From positions 1-64,000 of the forward strand of contig NZ_JACHEH010000002.1 in assembly GCF_014201415.1 (NCBI RefSeq): a stretch of DNA of 64,000 bases, read 5' to 3'. This DNA comes from Chelatococcus composti. GTDB lineage: Bacteria > Pseudomonadota > Alphaproteobacteria > Rhizobiales > Beijerinckiaceae. Shown here one piece after another: positions 60,142 to 64,000 of this stretch. Numbering within the stretch: the stretch's first letter is position 1; every line of letters starts with the position of its first letter. The notes beneath the pieces are model-generated. The model worked only from the letters and a program-made list of their open reading frames with translations, did no database searches and was not told where the DNA came from. The position numbers and the translations under genes are program-made.

Positions 60142-60948
60142 ATGATCCGTTTCACGCTTGACCGCCGCGCCTTCGGAGCGCTCGTCGCAACCGGCCTGCT
60201 GCTCGGCTCCACGGCGCTCGCCGCCGCCGAGACCATCAAGCTCGGCGTCATCGGTGGCGACGAGGAGGAGATCGCCGAAGTCGCCAAGAAGGTCGCCGAG
60301 AAGAACGGCCTGACCATCGAGATTGTCGCCTTCTCCGACTACACGCTGCCGAACGAGGCGCTGGACCGCGGCGACATCGACGCCAACGCCTTCCAGCACA
60401 AACCCTACCTCGACGCACAGATCGCCGCCCGCGGCTACAGGATCGTGCCGGCCGGCTACACCATCGTCGAGCCCATCGGCTTCTACTCGACGAGGCACAA
60501 GGACTTCGCCGCCCTGCCCGAGGGCGCGAAGATCGGCATACCCAACGACCCGAGCAACGGCGGACGGGCGCTGCACCTGCTCGCCGCCAACGGCCTCATC
60601 AAGCTCAAGGACGGCACGGGCCTGACGGCGACGCCGCTCGACATCGTCGAGAACCCGAAAAAGGTCACCTTCGTCGAGACCGACGCGGCGCTGCTGCCCA
60701 AGCAGCTGCCGGACCTCGACGGCGCGGTCATCAATACCAACTACGCACTCGGCGCAGGCCTCAACCCCACCAAGGACGCGCTGGTGCAGGAAAGCCGCAC
60801 CAACAACCCCTACGGCAACTTCGTCGCTGTGCGCGAGGCCGACAAGGACAAGCCCTTTGTCGCCAAGCTGGTCGCGGCCTACCAGTCCAAGGAGGTCGCC
60901 GACTTCCTCGCCGAGCGCTTCAAGGGCGCGGTGCTGCCGGCCTGGTAA
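60142..60948 (+). CDS. metQ: MetQ/NlpA-family substrate-binding protein 1
   Basis: This 268-residue protein belongs to the NlpA/MetQ family: IKLGVIGGDEEEIAEVAKKV, VAFSDYTLPNEALDRGDIDA, NAFQHKPYLD, IPNDPSNGGRALHLL and INTNYALGAGLNP. The N-terminus (DRRAFGALVATGLLLG, cleavage near AAAE) has RRxF like a Tat signal and no lipobox Cys, so the mature protein is probably soluble in the periplasm. It delivers methionine or a related sulfur compound to MetNI. ATG 60142 follows GAGGATATC. It is downstream of the SAM-II leader. Confidence 0.92.
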   Translation: MIRFTLDRRAFGALVATGLLLGSTALAAAETIKLGVIGGDEEEIAEVAKKVAEKNGLTIEIVAFSDYTLPNEALDRGDIDANAFQHKPYLDAQIAARGYRIVPAGYTIVEPIGFYSTRHKDFAALPEGAKIGIPNDPSNGGRALHLLAANGLIKLKDGTGLTATPLDIVENPKKVTFVETDAALLPKQLPDLDGAVINTNYALGAGLNPTKDALVQESRTNNPYGNFVAVREADKDKPFVAKLVAAYQSKEVADFLAERFKGAVLPAW

Positions 60949-61046
60949 GCGGTCCCGCCCATCCCAGAGGGCAGGCCGTGATCCCTCCCCCGCCGGCGCG
61001 CGGGGGAGCTGGTCGGCCACCCATGCACCACGCCCGGGAGAATGTC

Positions 61047-61265
61047 ATGTTCCACGCCTACATCATTGAGGTGGGCGGCGAGCCGGCCGGCGTCCTGGCG
61101 CGCGAGGGCGAGGGAAAGCTGTTCCGCTTCCACGCCACGGCGCGCGCCTATGAACCGCTCGAAGGCAGGATCTTTGCCGACCCGTGGGCGGCCCAGCGGG
61201 CCGCACGCCTCGCACGCAAGGACGACCAACGGGGGCCTCGCGCCCGCGGGCGAAGCACGGCATAA
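61047..61265 (+). CDS. Small hypothetical protein between metQ and metN
   Basis: This 72-residue protein reads [20 protein letters not shown] then [20 protein letters not shown], ending in an Arg-rich tail. ATG 61047 follows GGGAG. Small genes of this kind accompany metNI in some Rhizobiales. No motif indicates a function; I would expect a cytoplasmic protein. It starts 98 bp after metQ and ends 34 bp before metN. Confidence 0.6.
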   Translation: MFHAYIIEVGGEPAGVLAREGEGKLFRFHATARAYEPLEGRIFADPWAAQRAARLARKDDQRGPRARGRSTA

Positions 61266-61299
61266 GGCCACACGCCCATCGCATGGCCCCGGAAAGAGA

Positions 61300-62409
61300 A
61301 TGACCGTGAACGCCCATTCCCCCATCACCGCCGACGCGGCGATCCCCGCTAGCGCCGAGGAGGATGCCATCATCCGCTTCGAAGGTGTCGCCAAGTCCTT
61401 CCCGGCCCGCAAGAATTCGGCCGCCGTGCATGCGCTCGCCGGCATCGACCTTGCCGTGCCGCGCAGCTCGATCGTCGGCGTCATCGGGCGCTCCGGCGCC
61501 GGCAAGTCGACGCTGATCCGCCTCGTCAACGGGCTCGAGAAGCCCACTGCCGGGCGCGTCATCGTCGACGGCACGGACGTCACGCGGCTCGACGAGCGGA
61601 CGCTGCGCTCCGTGCGCCGCTCCATCGGCATGGTCTTTCAGCACTTCAACCTGCTGTCCTCGCGCACCGTCTTCGACAACGTGGCGCTGCCGCTCGAGAT
61701 CGCCGGCACTGACAGGAGAACAATCGAGCAGCGGGTGAACCCGCTGCTCGAGCTGGTCGGCCTCGCCGACAAGCGGGGACGCTATCCGGCCGAGCTCTCC
61801 GGCGGGCAGAAGCAGCGCGTCGGCATTGCCCGGGCACTCGCCACCCAGCCCAAGGTGCTGCTGTCGGACGAGGCCACTTCGGCGCTCGACCCGGAGACGA
61901 CGCGCTCGATCCTCGACCTGCTCGCCACCATCAACCGCGAGCTCGGCCTCACCATCCTGCTCATCACCCACGAGATGGCCGTGATCCGGGCCATCGCACA
62001 GCGCGTGGCGGTGCTCGATGCCGGCCGCATCGTCGAGCAGGGCGACGTCTTCGACCTGTTCACGCGGCCGCAGCACGAGACGACGCGCAGCTTCCTCGCT
62101 GCCGAGTCGGGCCGCGAGCTGCCGGCCTTCGTGGCCAGCCAGATCCGGCCCGAGCCGGTCCCCGGCGGCCAGGTGGTGGTGCGCATCGTCTTCCGCGGCC
62201 CCTTCGCCACGCATCCGGTGCTGTCCCAGCTGGCACGCGAGCTCGGCATCGACGTCAACATCCTGGGCGGCGCTGTCGACTCCATCGCCGGCCGCCCGTT
62301 CGGCACCCTCATCGTCGGGCTGCCGAACAACGGCTCGTCGCTCGACAAGGCACTTGCCTTCCTCAAGGCACGCGATCTCGATACGGAGGTGCTCGGCCAT
62401 GTCGCCTGA
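61300..62409 (+). CDS. metN: Methionine ABC transporter ATPase MetN
   Basis: This 369-residue ATPase has Walker [22 protein letters not shown]-loop [11 protein letters not shown], signature [15 protein letters not shown], Walker [17 protein letters not shown] and switch His in [10 protein letters not shown]. The C-terminal NIL/ACT-type domain (about 280-365, [20 protein letters not shown]) binds methionine and gives feedback inhibition in MetN. It overlaps metI by 11 bp. Confidence 0.96.
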   Translation: MTVNAHSPITADAAIPASAEEDAIIRFEGVAKSFPARKNSAAVHALAGIDLAVPRSSIVGVIGRSGAGKSTLIRLVNGLEKPTAGRVIVDGTDVTRLDERTLRSVRRSIGMVFQHFNLLSSRTVFDNVALPLEIAGTDRRTIEQRVNPLLELVGLADKRGRYPAELSGGQKQRVGIARALATQPKVLLSDEATSALDPETTRSILDLLATINRELGLTILLITHEMAVIRAIAQRVAVLDAGRIVEQGDVFDLFTRPQHETTRSFLAAESGRELPAFVASQIRPEPVPGGQVVVRIVFRGPFATHPVLSQLARELGIDVNILGGAVDSIAGRPFGTLIVGLPNNGSSLDKALAFLKARDLDTEVLGHVA

Positions 62410-63064
62410 AATCGCCCGCCTCATCCTGCAGGCGACCGTCGATACGCTCTACATGGTGCTGGTGGCGACGGCGCTCGGCACGCTCCTCGGCCTGCCGCTC
62501 GGCGTCTTCCTCGCCACAAGCCGGCGCGGCGAGCTGTTCTCGGCGCCGTGGCTCAACGCGGTGCTCGGCTTCATCGTCAACGCCACGCGCTCGACGCCCT
62601 TCATCATCCTCGTCGTCGCCATCATTCCCTTCACCCGCCTCGTCGCGGGCACGTCGATCGGCACCACGGCGGCCATTGTGCCGCTGACAGTGGCGGCGAC
62701 GCCCTTCATCGCCCGCCTCATCGAGGCGGCGGTGCGCGAGGTCGACCAGGGCCTCATCGAGGCCGCCCGCGCCATGGGCGCCTCACCGCTGCAGATCGTC
62801 GCAAAGGTGCTCGTGCCCGAGGCGTTGCCGGGAATCGTGCTGGGGCTCACGCTCGCCGTCGTCAGCCTCATCGGCTACTCGGCCATCGTCGGCGTCGTCG
62901 GTGGCGGCGGTCTCGGCGACCTCGGCATCCGCTACGGCTACCAGCGCTTCATGCCTGAGGTGATGGGTGCCGTCGTCGTTGTCCTCATCGTTCTCGTGCA
63001 GGGCGTGCAGAGCCTGGGCGACCGCCTTGCGCTCAGGCTCAACAAGCGCCTGCGCCACGCCTGA
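62399..63064 (+). CDS. metI: Methionine ABC transporter permease MetI
   Basis: This 221-residue permease has about five transmembrane helices and the conserved EAA loop [20 protein letters not shown] (about 121-140) that contacts Met[21 protein letters not shown] and [20 protein letters not shown] are MetI signatures. ATG 62399 lies inside the 3' end of metN. It is 38 bp before the second metQ. Confidence 0.96.
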   Translation: MSPEIARLILQATVDTLYMVLVATALGTLLGLPLGVFLATSRRGELFSAPWLNAVLGFIVNATRSTPFIILVVAIIPFTRLVAGTSIGTTAAIVPLTVAATPFIARLIEAAVREVDQGLIEAARAMGASPLQIVAKVLVPEALPGIVLGLTLAVVSLIGYSAIVGVVGGGGLGDLGIRYGYQRFMPEVMGAVVVVLIVLVQGVQSLGDRLALRLNKRLRHA

Positions 63065-63102
63065 CGCCTCTTCCACAGTTCAAGTCCACTGGGGGTTATC
63101 TG

Positions 63103-63885
63103 ATGTCCATTCGTATCCTCGCCGCCGCCCTTGCCACCGCCATCGGCCTCGGGGCCGCCGCCGCCCAGGCGGAGACGATCAAGGTGGGCGTGACGCCCGG
63201 CCCGCACGCCCAGATCCTCGAGGCTGTGAAGCCCGTCGCCGCCAAGAAAGGGCTCGACATCGAGATCATCGAGTTCTCGGACTATGTGGTGCCCAATGCG
63301 GCGCTCGATGCCGGCGAGCTGCACGCCAACTCGTTCCAGAACCAGCCCTATCTCGACAACCAGGTGGCCGACCGCGGCTTCAAGATCGAGAGCGTCGGTC
63401 TCACCGTGAACTTCCCGCTCGGCATCTACTCGAAGAAGTACAAGTCCTGGAGCGAGGTGCCGGACGGCGCCACCATCGCCATCCAGAACGACCCGACGAA
63501 CGGTGGTCGCTCGCTGCTGCTCCTGCAGGACAAGGGCGTCATCAAGCTCAAGGAGGGCGTCGGCTTCAAACCCACCGTCGCCGATATCATCGAGAACCCG
63601 AAGAAGCTGAAGTTCCTCGAGGTCGATGCAGCCCAGACGCCGCGCTCGCTCGACGACGTGGCCGCTGCGGCGATCAACACCAACTATGCCGTCTCCGCCG
63701 GCCTCAAGCCGCAGGACGCCATCCTGCGCGAGGACGCCAAGGGCCCCTACGTGAACCTGATCGCCGTGCGCAGCGCCGACAAGGACAAGCCCTGGGTGAA
63801 GACGCTGCTCGAAGCCTACCACTCGCCGGAGGTGAAGGCCTTCGTCGAGGAGACCTTCCAGGGCGCCGTCCTGCCGAGCTGGTAA
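63103..63885 (+). CDS. metQ: MetQ/NlpA-family substrate-binding protein 2
   Basis: This 260-residue protein is a paralogue of the protein at 60142: IKVGVTPGPHAQILEAVKPV, EFSDYVVPNAALDAGELHAN, SFQNQPYLDNQVADRG, QNDPTNGGRSLLLL and INTNYAVSAGLKPQDAI. It has a Sec signal (cleavage AQA-ET near residue 23) without a lipobox Cys. Two binding proteins around one MetNI pair suggest two ligand ranges, for example L- and D-methionine or sulfoxides. A strong terminator follows. Confidence 0.93.
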   Translation: MSIRILAAALATAIGLGAAAAQAETIKVGVTPGPHAQILEAVKPVAAKKGLDIEIIEFSDYVVPNAALDAGELHANSFQNQPYLDNQVADRGFKIESVGLTVNFPLGIYSKKYKSWSEVPDGATIAIQNDPTNGGRSLLLLQDKGVIKLKEGVGFKPTVADIIENPKKLKFLEVDAAQTPRSLDDVAAAAINTNYAVSAGLKPQDAILREDAKGPYVNLIAVRSADKDKPWVKTLLEAYHSPEVKAFVEETFQGAVLPSW

Positions 63886-63910
63886 GCATTGCCTTTTCCT
63901 CCCGAGACTT

Positions 63911-63938
63911 GCCCCGGCCGTCGGCCGGGGCTTTTTTT
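63911..63938 (+). terminator. Rho-independent terminator after the met operon
   Basis: GCCCCGGCC and GGCCGGGGC form a perfect 9-bp stem with loop GTC, followed by seven T, 25 bp after the metQ stop. Confidence 0.93.
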
Positions 63939-64000
63939 GCTCTCCCGGGCAGGCGCCGCGTTGCACTGCACGCCGGTGACTCTATCCTGCCGCGAGACGA

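Overview
The window is high-GC alphaproteobacterial DNA, most likely from the Hyphomicrobiales (Rhizobiales). The evidence is the co-occurrence of CtrA, SciP (DUF1153) and ChpT, an alphaproteobacterial SAM-II riboswitch, a partly aerobic cob pathway and DUF1134/DUF2849 genes. I cannot fix the genus.

Positions 1-12650 are a defence and mobile region. A leftward-transcribed type I-G (formerly I-U) CRISPR-Cas operon (csb1, csb2, cas3 with a C-terminal HD domain, csb3, cas4-cas1 fusion, cas2) runs into a leader and an array of 18 repeats and 17 spacers. Upstream of csb1 lie remnants of IS3, IS5 and IS21 elements. An IS21 end sits 7 bp before a broken second Cas8-type gene (csx17), which collides at about 12640 with a cobQ that keeps only its first ~100 codons.

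Positions 12640-29411 are a cobalamin cluster. cobO and the cobQ stub run left. Rightward, a B12 riboswitch precedes hupE, a DUF1636 gene, cobW, cobN, cobG, cobH, cobI and cobJ, then cobL, cobE, cobM, cobA and cobB, with cobK and cbiD on the other strand. CbiD takes the place of CobF. cobN carries an in-frame palindromic repeat.

Positions 29412-34862 are an accessory patch: degenerate sequence, a phosphorothioate-type HNH restriction gene overlapping an amber-disrupted MazG-like gene, an IS3 remnant, and a tyrosine integrase facing the 3' end of an elongator tRNA-Met gene, the usual layout of an integrated island.

Positions 35000-51720 look like core chromosome: pmtA, mnmA, sciP, a Fis-like regulator, a methyltransferase and flippase-like pair, a GNAT gene, a fliJ-like gene, ctrA with a GANTC-rich upstream region, a cheA-cheW-cheY-cheB-cheR cluster, chpT, cysQ, a DUF1134 gene and a coiled-coil protein.

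Positions 51742-63940 concern sulfur. A leftward operon (cysG, DUF2849, cysI, cysH, DUF934, cysD, cysNC) assimilates sulfate. Divergent from it is a methionine-type ABC transporter (metQ, small gene, metN, metI, metQ). Its leader holds a SAM-II riboswitch, then a 26-codon upstream ORF with a Met/Cys codon cluster, then a small GC hairpin with a T run. This looks like a two-layer SAM-sensing plus translation-sensing control region and is the most interesting item in the window.
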